DNA from: Branchiostoma floridae | Taxonomy: Eukaryota; Chordata; Leptocardii; Amphioxiformes; Branchiostomatidae | Reading direction: 5' to 3' | Assembly: GCF_000003815.2 (NCBI RefSeq) | Contig: NC_049985.1 | Location: 5,036,488 to 5,100,487, forward strand | DNA: 64,000 bases | Shown: piece after piece, positions 1-25,091 of the stretch | Layout of the letters: each line of letters begins with the position of its first letter | Position numbering within the stretch: the stretch's first letter is position 1 | Made by a program: the position numbers and the translations under genes | Notes under the pieces: generated by a model | Told to the model about the DNA's origin: nothing | The model's database searches: none | What the model saw: the letters and a program-made list of their open reading frames with translations, nothing else

Positions 1-3000
1 TCTCCTGGTTTCTCCTAGTTTCTCCTGGTTTCTCCTGGATTCTCCTAGTTTCTCCGGGTTTCTCCTGGATTCTCCTGGATTCTCCTGGATTCTCCTGGAT
101 TCTCCGGGTTTCTCCTGGTTTCTCCTAGTTTCTCCTGTATTCTCCTGTATTCTCCTAGATTCTCCGGGTTTCTCTTGGTTTCTCCTAGTTTTTCCTGTAT
201 TCTCCTGTATTCTCCTAGATTCTCCGGGTTTCTCCTAGTTTCTCCTGTATTCTCCTGGATTCTCCAGGTTTCTCCTAGTTTCTCCGGGTTTCTCCTGGTT
301 TCTCCTGGATTCTCCAGGTACCTCCTAGTTTCTCCTGGATTCTCCGGGTTTCTCCTGGTTTCTCCTAGTTTCTCCTGGTTTCTCCTGTATTCTCCTAGTT
401 TCTCCGGGTTTCTCCTCGTTTCTCCTGTATTCTCCTGGATTCTCCTAGATTATCCGGGTTTTTCCTTGTTTCTCCTATTTTCTCCTGTTTTCTCCTGTAT
501 TCTCCTAGATTCTCCGGGTTTCTCCTGGTTTCTCCTAGTTTCTCCAAGTTTTTCCTGTATTCTCCTGGATTCTCCTAGATTCTCCGGGTTTCTCCTGGTT
601 TTTCCTAGTTTCCCCTAGTTTCTCCTGGATTCTCCTGGATTCTCCTAGTTTCTCCTGGTTTCTCCTGGATTCTCCTGTATTCTCCGGGTTTCTCCCGGAT
701 TCTCTTCGTTCTCCTGGTTTCTCCTGTATTCTCCTGGCTTCTCCTAGATTCTCCGGGTTTCTCCTAGTTTCTCCGGGTTTCTCCTAGTTTCTCCTGTATT
801 CTCCTGGATTCTCCTAGATTCTCCGGGTTTCTCCTGGTTTCTCCTAGTTTCTCCTAGTTTCTCCAGGTTTCTCCTAGTTTCTCCGGGTTTCTCCTGGTTT
901 CTCCTGTATTCTCCTGTATTCTCCTAGATTCTCCTGGTTTCTCCTGGTTTCTCTCAGTTTCTCCTGTATTCTCCTTGATTCTCCTAAATTCTCCTGGTTT
1001 CTCCTGTATTCTCCAGGTTTCTCCTAGTTTCTCCTGGTTGCTCCTGGTTTCTCCTGGTTTCTCCTGTATTCTCCTAGAATCTCCTAGATTCTCCTGGTTT
1101 CTCCCATTTTCTCCTGTATTCTCCTGGATTCTCCTAGATTCTCCGGGTTTCTCCTAGATTCTCCTAGATTCTCCGGGTTTCTCCTGGTTTTTCCTAGTTT
1201 CTCCTAGTTTCTCCTGTATTTTCCTGTATTCTCCAGGTTTCTCCTAGTTTCTCCTGGATTCTCCTAGTTTCTTCTGTATTCTCATGGATTCTCCAGGTTT
1301 CTCCTAGTTTCTCCGGGTTTCTCCTGTATTCTCCTGTATTCTCCTAGATTCTCCTGGTTTCTCTCAGTTTCTCCTGTATTCTCCTTGATTCTCCTAAATT
1401 CTCCGGTTTCTCCTGGTTTTTCCTAGTTTCTCCTGTATTCTCCAGGTTTCTCCTAGTTTCTCCGGGTTTCTCCTCGTTTCTCCTGTATTCTCCTGGATTC
1501 TCCCCGTTTCTCCTGGTTTCTCCTAGGTTGTTCCTGGGATTCTCCCTAGATTCTCCCGGGTTTCTTCCTGGTTTTTCCTGGTTTCTTCCAGGTTTCTCCG
1601 GATTTTTCCTGGATTCTCCAGGGTTCTCCTAGTTCTCCTGGATTCTCCTAGTTTCTTCTGTATTCTCCTGGATTCTCCAGGTTTCTCCTAGTTTCTCCTG
1701 TATTCTCCTGGATTCTCCTAGATTCTCCGGGTTTCTCCTAGTTTCTCCGGGTTTCTCCTAGTTTCTCCTGTATTCTCCTGGATTCTCCTAGATTCTCCGG
1801 GTTTCTCCTGGTTTCTCCTAGTTTCTCCTGGTTTCTCCTAGTTTTTCCTGTATTCTCCTAGATTCTACGGGTTTCTCCTGGTTTCTCCTAGTTTCTCCTA
1901 GTTTTTCCTGTATTCTCCTGGATTCTCCTAGATTCTACGGGTTTCTTCTGGTTTCTCCTAGTTTCTCCGGGTTTCTCCTAGTTTCTCCTGGTTTTTCCTG
2001 TATTCTCTTGGACTCTCATAGATTCTCCGGGTTTCTCCTGGTTTCTCCTAGTTTCTCCTGGATTCTCCAGGTTTCTCCTAGTTTCTCCGGGTTTCTCCTG
2101 GTTTCTCCTATATTCTCCTGGTTTCTCCTAGTTTCTCCTGGATTCTCCAGGTTTCTCCTAGTTTCTCCGGGTTTCTCCTAGATTCTCCGGGTTTCTCTCG
2201 GATTCTCCTAAATTTTCCGGGTTTCTCCTGGTTTTTCCTAGTTTCTCCTGTATTTTCCTAGATTCTCCAGGTTTCTCCTAGTTTCTCCTGGATTCTCCTA
2301 GTTTCTTCTGTATTCTCCTGGATTATCCAGGTTTCTCCTAGTTTCTCCGGGTTTCTGCTGGATTCCGTTCGTCTCCTCGTTTCTCCTAGTTTCTCCTGTA
2401 TTCTCCTGGATTCTCCTAGATTCTCCTGGTTTCTCCTGGTTTCTCCTGTATTCTCCTGGATTCTCCTAGATTCTCCTGTATTCTCCTGTATTCTCCGGGT
2501 TTCTCCTGGTTTCTCCTAGTTTCTCCTGGTTTCTCCTAGGTTTCTCCTAGTTTCTCCTGTATTCTCCTGGATTCTCCATGGTTTCTCCTAGTTTCTCCTG
2601 GATTCTCCTGGTTTCTCCTGGTTTCTCCTAGTTTCTCCTGGTTTCTCCTGTATTCTCCTAGTTTCTCCGGGTTTCTCCTCGTTTCTCCTGTATTCTCCTG
2701 GATTCTCCTGGATTCTCCGGGTTTTTCCTGGTTTCTCCTAGTTTCTCCTGTATTCTCCTGGATTCTCCTAGATTCTCCGGGTTTCTCTTGGTTTCTCCTA
2801 GTTTTTCCTGTATTCTCCTGTATTCTCCTAGATTCTCCGGGTTTCTCCTAGTTTCTCCTGTATTCTCCTGGATTCTCCAGGTTTCTCCTAGTTTCTCCGG
2901 GTTTCTCCTGGATTCTCCTGGATTCTCCAGGTACCTCCTAGATTCTCCTGGATTCTCCGGGTTTCTCCTGGTTTCTCCTAGTTTCTCCTGGTTTCTCCTG

Positions 3001-3950
3001 TATTCTCCTAGATTCTCCGGGTTTCTCCTCGTTTCTCCTGGATTCTCCTGGATTCTCCTAGATTCTCCGGGATTCTCCTGGATTCTCCTAGTTTCTCCTG
3101 GATTCTCCTGGATTCTCCTAGATTCTCCGGGATTCTCCTGGATTCTCCTAGATTCTCCTAGATTCTCCTGTATTCTCCTGGATTCTCCTAGATTCTCCGG
3201 GATTCTCCGGGTTTCTCCTAGATTCTCCTGGATTCTCCTGGATTCTCCAGGATTCTCCTAGATTCTCCGATTTTCTCCTGTTTTCTCCTGTATTCTCCTA
3301 GATTCTCCGGGTTTCTCCTGGTTTCTCCTAGTTTCTCCTAGTTTTTCCTGTATTCTCCTGGATTCTCCTAGATTCTCCGGGTTTCTCCGGGTTTCTCCTA
3401 GTTTCTCCTGTATTCTCCTGGATTCTCCAGGTTTCTCCTAGTTTCTCCGGGTTTCTCCTGGTTTCTCCTGGATTCTCCTGGATTCTCCTAGATTCTCCTG
3501 GTTTCTCCTGGTTTCTCCCAGTTTCTCCTGTATTCTCCTAGATTCTCCGGGTTTCTCCTGGTTTCTCCTAGTTTCTCCTGTATTCTCCAGGTTTCTCCTA
3601 GTTTCTCCTGGATTCTCCTCGTTTCTCCTGTATTCTCCAGGTTTCTCCTGGATTCTCCTGGATTATCCTAGATCCTCCGGGTTTCTTCTGGATTCTCCTC
3701 GTTTCTCCTGTATTCTCCTGTATTCTCCTGGATTCTCCAGGTTTCTCCTAGTTTCTCCGGGTTTCTCCTGGTTTCTCCTGGATTCTCCTGGATTCTCCTA
3801 GATTCTCCTGGTTTCTCCTGGTTTCTCCTAGTTTCTCCTTTATTCTCCTAGATTCTCCGGGTTTCTCCTAGTTTCTCCTGTATTCTGCCGGATTCTCCTG
3901 GTTTCTCCTGTATTCTCCTAGATTCTCCTGGTTTGTCCTGGTTTCTCCTG
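1..3950. repeat. 10-bp minisatellite array
   Basis: About 3.9 kb of a diverged 10-bp unit. Four common versions are TCTCCTGGTT, TCTCCTAGTT, TCTCCTGTAT and TCTCCGGGTT. The plus strand is pyrimidine-rich. Small indels (for example near 707, 1530-1640 and 2345-2375) shift the register. A segment starting near 175 recurs almost unchanged near 2788, which shows a higher-order duplication inside the array. Because three units equal 30 bases, one frame stays open and gives Ser/Phe/Leu-rich peptides; these are artefacts of periodicity. The array ends about 130 bp before the UBE3A promoter motifs and runs off the left edge. Confidence 0.97.
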
Positions 3951-4080
3951 GATTCTTTTGGTCTTCTTGATGCATTCATAGTTATTTGCATGCATCTCTT
4001 TAATATTCTCGGGACAACTAATTTTCATTTACATGCTCGGGACAACTTAAATGATCCCTTTACCGAAAATCTGTGGAAGA

Positions 4081-4123
4081 ATCCAAAATGGCGGTTGCTG
4101 ATAAACTGCCGTGCGCATGCGCC
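4081..4123 (+). promoter_or_regulatory. UBE3A: Probable UBE3A promoter core with YY1-like and NRF1-like motifs
   Basis: AAAATGGCGG at 4085-4094 fits the YY1 core (AANATGGCGG), and TGCGCATGCGC at 4112-4122 is a palindromic NRF1-type site. Both are typical of TATA-less housekeeping promoters and lie 150-190 bp before the first coding ATG at 4272. No TATA box was seen. The transcription start is inferred, not mapped. Confidence 0.6.
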
Positions 4124-4271
4124 GTGAGGGACTGGGACGTACTGCAGAAGACAGAATCCAGAGGAAAGGACAAGAATTTTCTTGTCGTGCGACACACAAG
4201 ACGCCCATGTCGTGCGATCCTCGTGTGCTGGAAGGGTGCTTTGAAACTTCAGGCTGTTACGGAGAGATCTT

Positions 4272-16814
<12,543 letters not shown>

Positions 16815-18335
16815 ACCAACCAGCCAACCATCCACGGCGTAACGTAGCGCGTCCGTCTGATAGCAATGTGGGGCTAGTCTTGCAAATTTGTCGGAAATCT
16901 GAACTATCTCCGCTCAACGTGTCCAGATCCGAGCCAGAGTAGGCGATTGTTAGATCACCAAGAAGAGAGAAAAATTATGAGAGATGTATTGCAAAAAAGT
17001 CTTTATATGCCAGATTAAATGACAGAAATTCATTCAATTCATGCACAGAAACGTAACGTTATCAATATTAGGGGCGGCACCTGGGCTTGTACAATATAGT
17101 AACTGTCATTGTTTTCATGTGTTATGCTAGGCCAGTCAAACCAACTCAGTTTGTTGCCAGAACCATTTTGGTGTCAGTTCTTGATTGAAAGAAGAAAGGA
17201 AGATGACATGTATTTAGCGCAATGCACATGATGCCAAATGCCTCCCGTAAAGACAGTGAAAGCTTATGTGTTGTTTTTTCTACTGTAGAAATGGCTAATA
17301 CATTTCTGCTTGTGTTAGCATCAATAGCCACTGCACAGCTACGGCAGCAATTTGTGCGTAGCTACATCACAAGTCAGGAGGGGATTTTCTCTCAGTTGAC
17401 TGAAATATAGTAAGATTCTACAGAATAATGCTGCGCTGTGATGTTGTGAGCTGAAAATGACAGCCGTGACGCTTCAAGAACAGCCACACACCTTTGTCCA
17501 GTCAGCACCAAACAAAAACATATCCCAGAATTCTACTTGGGATTCAAAATGTCCCTGAATCCAGGAACAGGGGGTCTCAGATGAAATGCACCATGACTGT
17601 ACAGAAATTCCAACAAATTCCATATGAATGGTGTTATATATACGTGATTGCAACCATTGTATCCTGATGAGTCAGCTAAGCAAAAAAAAATTTTTAGTTC
17701 AACAACAGCATCCATGTTTATTGCATGATACATAAGAACAAACCTTATCTAAAAAATCCCATCAAAATATTTAATAATCAGTGAACTTGTTCTTTGCTCT
17801 ATCTTTACAAGCATATAGGTTGTGTCATTAGAGTTTACACTATCTGAGGCTTTAGTGCAAATGGCAGTGCTATATGAATCAAATGTGCCTTTATACTGCG
17901 TAACATTGATGTTAGGTTTCCAACATGGAGTCTCTTTATCAATGATATATATATAATTCAGCTGGGCTGTGGCACCTATCGTAAAGGCAGCTGGCTTGGT
18001 GGATTATCTAAAGATTACTATGATTTAAATTTAGGTCGTTAAGAACAACATGCAAGGACATTTACAGCGCGAGGTGCCACCCGTACGTGATTGTTGAGAG
18101 CTGCTTTGTTAGAGTACGAGATCTGGTACCATGATTTCCATGCAGTAAGGCACTGCTTGTTTACTGACTTGGTCCAATTCTGACTGTGGAACCACAAAAT
18201 GGCCCTTGTAATCACCAGGGAATAAATGAGACTAGTGGACTTCTGTCGTGGTCTGATTTTTTTCCTTGACAAGATGAAAAAAAAGTTTGTAAATGCAACA
18301 TTAGATAATACCATGTCATATGCAATCTTTACACA
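16815..18335 (+). other. UBE3A 3' untranslated and downstream DNA
   Basis: Begins right after the UBE3A stop. ATTAAA at 17014 and AATAAA at 18221 are possible polyadenylation signals, neither compelling. No coding signal was seen. Confidence 0.5.
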
Positions 18336-19840
18336 AGTAAGCTTACTCTATGTTGGACACCATCCACAAGGAAATGGTATCCATCCCTGTTGCTGAACAT
18401 CATCCACAGACAGGCACATGTACCTGGTACTGAACACCATCTACACAAATGTAAGTATACAGTCATACCTTGGTGCTGAACACTGTCCACACAAAGGCAA
18501 ACATACCTGTCCATGGTGCTGAACACCCTCAACACAAAGGTAAAACATACACTAATGCCTGTCCCTGGTGCTGAACATGATCTAACTTGTTGCTGAATGC
18601 CATATACACAAAGGTAAGCTTACAGTCATGTCTACCCTTGGTGCTGAACACACAGTCCTGTCCCTGGAGATGAACTCAATAAATGCTTAGATAAACATAC
18701 CTGTCCCTGATGCTGAACATCATCTACACAAGGGTAAACATACTGAACACCATCCATAGACACATAAAAACTTGTGCCTTTGGTGTAGAACACCACATAC
18801 ACACCTGTCCTTGGTGCTGAACCTCTTGAAATACAGGTTGCTGGGCACCTTTAAAGTTGATAGATCACACATATACACTTCCGTATGTTCCTTGGTTTAC
18901 ATCACAGTCAGCTTACAATGATCACATAAAAAAGTACCTACCAGCGCTCATATCACACAGCATCAACAGCTATTGACTCCTGGATGGCACGGTCATTGAG
19001 TTGGTAATGTTACCGTTTGGGAGGGCACTAATTGTTTTAGGCATCATAAAAATGTTACCACACAGTGCTGAATTGTACAGCACAATAGTATAATGTAACA
19101 TGGTGTAATGGACTACAGGGAAGAAACAGATACATGCTTGTGTGTAGATGGTGTTCAGCATCAGCAAAATGTGTGTTTGCCCGTGTGTAGATAGTGATTA
19201 GCACAAAGGACAGGTCATTTTGCCTCTATGTTCAGCACCAGGGTGTTCAGGTTCGGGGGGTAAAGATGATGTTGAAAACCGACCACAAATCGTTGTATTT
19301 CTTGTGATGATTGCTAGTCTTAATGCTAGATGACGCTTTTGATCCACTAGCATGAACTCGATGCAGCCGTTGACTGGCAATGCCTGCAGTTCTAGGTAGG
19401 GATGCTAGGAGACGTTTTTGTCATAAATATAAATCTGTTATAGCAGAGGCAACTTTATAATTTACCTTGTTCATTGGTTGTGACTTAATCACTTGGCAAC
19501 CAAGAATCAAGTCCAGCATACAATCAATAATTTCGAATTTGTCAGTCTAGCTTTAATAACACCGGCTGTCCACACTCTCACATCTGTCCTTGGTGCTGGG
19601 CATTATCAGCATACAAAGCATAGCTGTCCGCAGTGCTGAACACAATCCTCACACGGGCAAACATTCCTGTCCCTGGCGCTGAATACCTGTTAATGCACTG
19701 TCCTCAACACAGGTCTGTTCCTAGTGCTGAACACCATCCACACATGGACAAACATTCCTGTCCCTGGTGCTGAACACTTGTTCATACGCAGGACTCAACA
19801 CAGGCCTGTTCCTAGTGCGGAACATCTATGGCAATGCCTT
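18336..19840 (-). repeat. Diverged tandem repeats with RE1-like core, array 1
   Basis: About 1.5 kb of repeats built on CTGTCCNTGGTGCTGAA followed by CACCATCYACACAAAGGTAA. Good copies of the 17-bp core start at 18507, 18559, 18805, 19667 (one mismatch) and 19758; 18701 and 19584 are weaker. The reverse complement at 18507-18523 is TTCAGCACCATGGACAG, a full match to the RE1 (REST) core as I know it. Around 19140-19250 the repeats lie in the opposite orientation. Spacing is irregular. Confidence 0.8.
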
Positions 19841-21500
19841 CGTCCAGGAGCGTCATTCAGTGAATCTTATGGGCACTGCAAGAGTAGGTCTCTTGTACAC
19901 AGAATCACCTACTAGTTTGTGTATTAGCCTATGCTGCCAAGGAAGAAGTTGTGCTTTCTTCTGACCAGTACTTTATAAGTTACTTTTGTTTGTTAGTGCT
20001 GAAAAATCATGAATCTGCTTTACGTATCAAAAACAAGTAGGCTTACTGGGAACCTTATGGGAGCCCATCAACTGATACATTTGCACATGCTTTCCTAACG
20101 AAAATCAATACTATCATAAATCAATTATTGAATTATGTTTTGAAATATTTATAGGGGCTTAGAAGCTCCACAAACACAGCTTACCCGTAGGACGAATCTG
20201 TACTGGCAATCAACGTTATGCTTCGGGGATTAGGGCTGTGACGTCATTGGGTTTAACCAGACGATAATTTTTGATTTTGATTCCATTTCAAAAAGCAACC
20301 TTATCAGATTGTCCCATTAGCACTACAAAATTCTATTACTAACAGAGAAACTGCTACTTCCTTATATATTTCATGTTGTTTTTCACATATTATCTTTGAT
20401 ACTTTTGTACAAAAATCCGAAATACTTCAAAAACATTTATGGTCGAACGCCTGTAGTTATCTTTAATTTGGTCCCAAACTCATAACGCGGTAAATATAGT
20501 CAATGTAAATGTTTTCAGATTAATCAAAATATACATTCTTTCCAAGCATAACTAATTAACTTTCCTGCTAAAACATAAGTTTGCCGCCGGAGGTTGATAT
20601 GAAATTTCCTGGTTCGAAGCGCTCACTAAAAGTGGCTCTCATGTCTGGCCAAGGGTCACTTCCCGTTAGAAATGATTAAGCTCCTGAGTCCAGTTTATGC
20701 AAATATTGACCTGACCTACATGTGCATGACAACGGAGCATACATGTAGTCATAGAATACAAGACGAGTTAACTTTGGGCAATGCAATGGGCGACCCTCTT
20801 TCTTCAGGTGTCTAGTTTTTTTATTGATCCAAAACAACCAAGCAAGGGTAGTATGTATTAGATTGGTTCTTTTGCATCCATGGGCAGCACTTAGGTTGTA
20901 GACATCCCTTAGGGAAATAAAGTAATTAGACCCCAAAGAAAGAAGATAACGCATTCGGCATTGTCCTGTATTCTATGTATGCTTCGTAGCATGTAATAGA
21001 TAAATGGACATACTACAGAAGTGAAGCGTGCAGAAGAAACGAGGTGCGACCAGTCCACACTAATGCCATTAGTCTCCGCCAGGCCTCTCTTGTGGTTGAA
21101 TAAATATTAGAAATTGGTCCCACGGGAGTAAAACTGGACATTATCTGATCAGCTAAATCCACTGGATAATAATTCACTCTATTTGGGTCATTTGCTTTAT
21201 TTGTTTACAACCGCCTAAGCATGATGATGGATTCCACGAAAGAAGACGGAAAGACACATAAACAAAATAGCTGAAGTTGTGAAAACCTGTGTGCTATGGT
21301 AAAACTCAGATAGTATCTCCCTGAGATGACATAGTCATTGCAAACTTACAGTAAAGTCTTGTGAAAAACATTAATTTTGCAAATAATGACATTGACTTGT
21401 GATTTCTGTGGTTTCCTCTTTTCTCTCCTTCCAAGTTCCATGATATATCGTCAACAGACCCCTCAATACTCTCCACGGTGAGAGGTCGATTAGGAATATA
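19841..21500. other. Intergenic DNA without recognised features
   Basis: No gene, no clear repeat. A CRE-like TGACGTCA lies at about 20239. No reading frame with coding character was found. Confidence 0.5.
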
Positions 21501-21600
21501 GTGACCTTCTTATCAAATATGCCCCGTTTTCTGACAGCCAATCAACATGATTGTGGCCGACTGTCAGAAAACGGGACAGAGGCCATGAGAGGAAGGTCAC
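21501..21600. mobile_element. Small inverted-repeat element
   Basis: Outer arms GTGACCTTC and GAAGGTCAC, inner arms CCCGTTTTCTGACAG and CTGTCAGAAAACGGG. It is a 100-bp fold-back, probably a MITE. Confidence 0.7.
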
Positions 21601-21954
21601 AATCTTCACAATCAGCCGCTGCCTGCAGAGTAGGGACATCCCACGCCCAAAGACAAAGCGAGGTTGTTCGCCTGTCACTGTCACACACAGGAACTGGGAA
21701 GACCCGGATGTTGCTCGTGCATCTGCCTTTATTTTGGGTCATACCACATGCCACAACACCCCTTCTGTGAGCTTTACATTTTCAAATCATCATGATTCTT
21801 TTCTACGAGTAATGTTACCTTTATTATTTGTTTTAAATGTGTCAAAGAGGTTCTAAAGTAGGTAACCTTACGGTAGGTATAATAGATGATATGTCAAAGT
21901 AACATCTTTTGTTGATGCACCCCATGTTCGGTCTCTAGTGGTAGGTCCCAGAAA

Positions 21955-22071
21955 TCAGTGATGATACCGCGGCAGTGCTCGCTCCAGGCCGCGGCTGAGC
22001 TGTCAGGGTTCCCCGCCTACCTGTAGGATCAGCACCGATCACGATGGCCCGCTGCCGCCGCTCTGCATAGG
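21955..22071 (+). promoter_or_regulatory. GC-rich candidate promoter and 5' non-coding exon
   Basis: A GC- and CpG-rich island in AT-rich surroundings, ending CATAGG|GTGAGT, a strong donor at 22072. It holds an 8-codon upstream ORF starting ATGGCCCGCTGCC. It could be the first exon of the FRMPD4-like gene, whose next recognised exon has its acceptor at 43377. That link is inference. Confidence 0.4.
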
Positions 22072-24447
22072 GTGAGTTTTCCGCTTACCTCTGCAAAAAG
22101 ACGACGGGAGACATGTTTTAGCGATCGCTGTGGCGTAACACGTGCTTGATTTGTTGACAAATAAATGTGCTCGGGGCAAAGTGTTGGGGCGGAGGTCGGT
22201 CAGCAGGCTTCATAACAATGGACTCTGCCCTGGGACGGTGGGAAGCGTTTCAATCAAATCAACATGTGTTTTGTTTACCTTCGATTTCTATCCTGGCCCT
22301 TCGGTTTTTATGTAAAAGAATTGCCTGTGAAGTCGGCTGGATGCTATTGCTTTCAAGTGCCGGTTTGGTTGAAGCCCTGATGGCGTCGTAGCTTCTTTAC
22401 CTCATAAATAAATTTCTTGGGGAATCTGTACGGACTGTCAACAGTTGAGGGTTCGAAGCCCAATCAGATAAAGCCTGGGACACATGCCCCACTGATGACG
22501 AAGCGTGATACGCCGTGCCCCCAAAGCACCCTGCGTATACATACCTTCGTGTTCGCCCCCCCTTTTCCCCTCCTAAATACATTGTTCCCGAGTTTCAGAT
22601 ACCGTCTCCTGACGCCTTATCGCATTCTCACTCGCAGCTATCTGTTTTTTGCGCCTGACGAAAATTGAATTGGATCGGGAAGAAATTCCATTCGGTCCGC
22701 TAAAACCCTACAGGCATTTAGGAAGAGTATTTTCTTCCTGCAGGGAAAGTAGAAATCCGACTCCCACGAAAGGTATTTACATCCACTGCACGTCTTCTGC
22801 ACGTGATCGAGTGTAAAATGTGTGAAATTGAAGATGAAATGTAGCGGAAATGGTGACACGGCTGAAATTCTGGAAATTATCACTGCAAAATTTGAAATTA
22901 TTGTTGCAATTTAGTAATTATTGTTATCATCATCAGTCTGTTATCCATCTACAGTAGTTGTATTACAAGATGTTTGACAAAATGTTTTTGGCAAAGACAA
23001 AACTATCGTACAGTGTATTGTATAGCCATTTACGATTTATTGTAATAAATTGTTATTGTAGAGATTATGATATCATCGATTCGGGCACAACCACTGATGA
23101 AGTTCATTCTTCAGTATTTGTTCATAATGATTTAAGCTTTGTGACTTTGACTTCCGATGCTTCTGTAGATGCATTTCCGCATTTGCAGGGAGAAAATGAA
23201 CCAAACCAGGTGATTTGCAGACTGAAGACTAGAATTCAAGGCCGAAGGCTTTGTTCCGAACGATTCAGCCGAATGACATCATGCCGCCGTTAAGCTGATG
23301 TCACATGGTCAATGGCAACAAAAGATAGCAGCTGTCATGATCGCCTTTATCTGTGCGTCATCCCCATATAGGAAACTAAATGTGCTTTGCTTCCACTTCC
23401 ACGTTATCAGGCCTGTATGCCTCTTTTCTGTAAGGCGTAGGCTGACTATTTTGATTTCTCATAAGGCCATGTCAATTTGATTATATGGATAACATCCTCT
23501 GGAAACTGGTGCGAGCTTGTGAACAAAAAAAAGTTTGGCCAAAATGAAAAGTTGCCATCATTATGATATCTAAGTGGTCAGAAAGGTTGAACAAATGACT
23601 AAATACCATGTATGGTATACCGAACAATGTCACCTTTGTCTTTGGAATTGATGGTCGAATTCTTCACCATTAATATCCACCTTCCAATATGTTGTTGTCA
23701 AACTTCTGCCATATATTTGCTCATTTTACTGATGCTGTATACAATTTACAGTATGGTCCAAAACGTTTTTTATTAAGAAACAGACAAAAATTGATGCGCG
23801 TGTAGAAAAAATTTGATGTCATCCATAGTATCAAATAGACACGGCCTAATTCGTTACGAAAGCTGGCATGTTTATGTAATCTGTGATTCTTGCATGTGAC
23901 AGAGGGGAAGAAAAAGAAAGTCCTCTTAATACATATTACAATATTTCCAAGGAAGCTGTTACAGTAATGGATCTGTTTACAGTGAAGCTACGCTGTCAGT
24001 AAGATTCGTAATTCTTTTCTTGAAATAAATTATAAATCAGATAACACAGAAAATTGATGATTATGGCTTTGCCTCTCTTACTACTGCCTTCCCGATCATA
24101 TCTGTCCCAGAAACTGTAGACATCTCCAACTTGTCACTGAGCACCAGATTACAGTAGGCCAGCCAGTGGGTGGAATTATTCACACCTTATTACTATTCTA
24201 AAGAGCAGTTCATATCGTGATTAGGAAAGAAGAAGAGTGTGCCACCATGCACAATTTCCTTGCTGATGTAATTCACAGTCAGTTTGTAATATCTGATGTT
24301 CGTGAGCATGCCTGCAATCATATAGACAACATCAGCACTTAGCTAGAATGTTGACTGTTTAAGTTGATGATTATAATACCAGTCCTATGTAACTTTAAAC
24401 TTGATTCTCAGATCACATTCCACAATTTCTCTTAGACTGTGTCCTGA
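22072..24447. other. Unique non-coding DNA
   Basis: No gene recognised. If the donor at 22072 is used this is the start of a 21-kb intron. The AT-rich ORFs here lack coding character. Confidence 0.45.
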
Positions 24448-24541
24448 ATAGCCTCCAAGCAGATTTAAGGAGACAAAATAGTTACCTTTTCCTACCTACA
24501 TTGTATTTCTTTTAAAACACTCCCATTCCATTGGAGGCTAT
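24448..24541. mobile_element. MITE, CTCCAAGCAGAT-related
   Basis: Ends ATAGCCTCCAA and TTGGAGGCTAT are inverted; the left end continues CCTCCAAGCAGATTTAAGG like the copies at 4966 and 9101. 94 bp. Confidence 0.65.
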
Positions 24542-25045
24542 GACAGCTGAGCCACAGATTTCCATGACTTGTAATAAGTTATATATGAAGAGCAAATGTT
24601 TGTGCATATGTTTATTTTGTTAACTTGTAAATCAATATTCCAATCATAAAATCAAGGGTTTCACAAATCCAATTTTGGCTGTGTAACTTATGTCGTCTAT
24701 GAAGCCAGACATTATTGTCATCAAGTCTTAGCATGCAACTTGTATATTTAAAGCCATCATTTTGCTATCTTGTTCAGACATCCTTAAGCTTCAGACACCC
24801 ACAAGCCTCTGTATCTGTATCTTCCAAATTATGAGCTGTGTTCAGTTCCTTGAGAGTCCTTAAGCTTATCAGCTGTGGTTACATTATCTGCAGATTTTCA
24901 TAGTATTGACGAGTTTATAAGAGTCTGTGGCTTTCATACAGATCGTAGACTGATACTATATAGAGGAGGGAGGAGAAGGAATCCCTGAGGTACACCGGCA
25001 AGATAAGGTGTCTGTGTCTGCAGGTGGTCATCCTCTCCGTGGTAG

Positions 25046-25076
<31 letters not shown>

Positions 25077-25091
25077 CATACATACATACAT

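Noticed and set aside
175-3261. Open frames of 60-157 codons rich in Ser, Phe and Leu in the first 3.9 kb
   Set aside because: They result from a 10-bp repeat staying open over a 30-bp period; no start context, splice sites or known domain.
1-3950. CRISPR-like repeat array
   Set aside because: Units are 10 bp with no spacers, and the genome is clearly eukaryotic.
22435-22475. tRNA-like B-box GGGTTCGAAGCCC
   Set aside because: No complementary stems or A box could be fitted around it; at most a SINE remnant.
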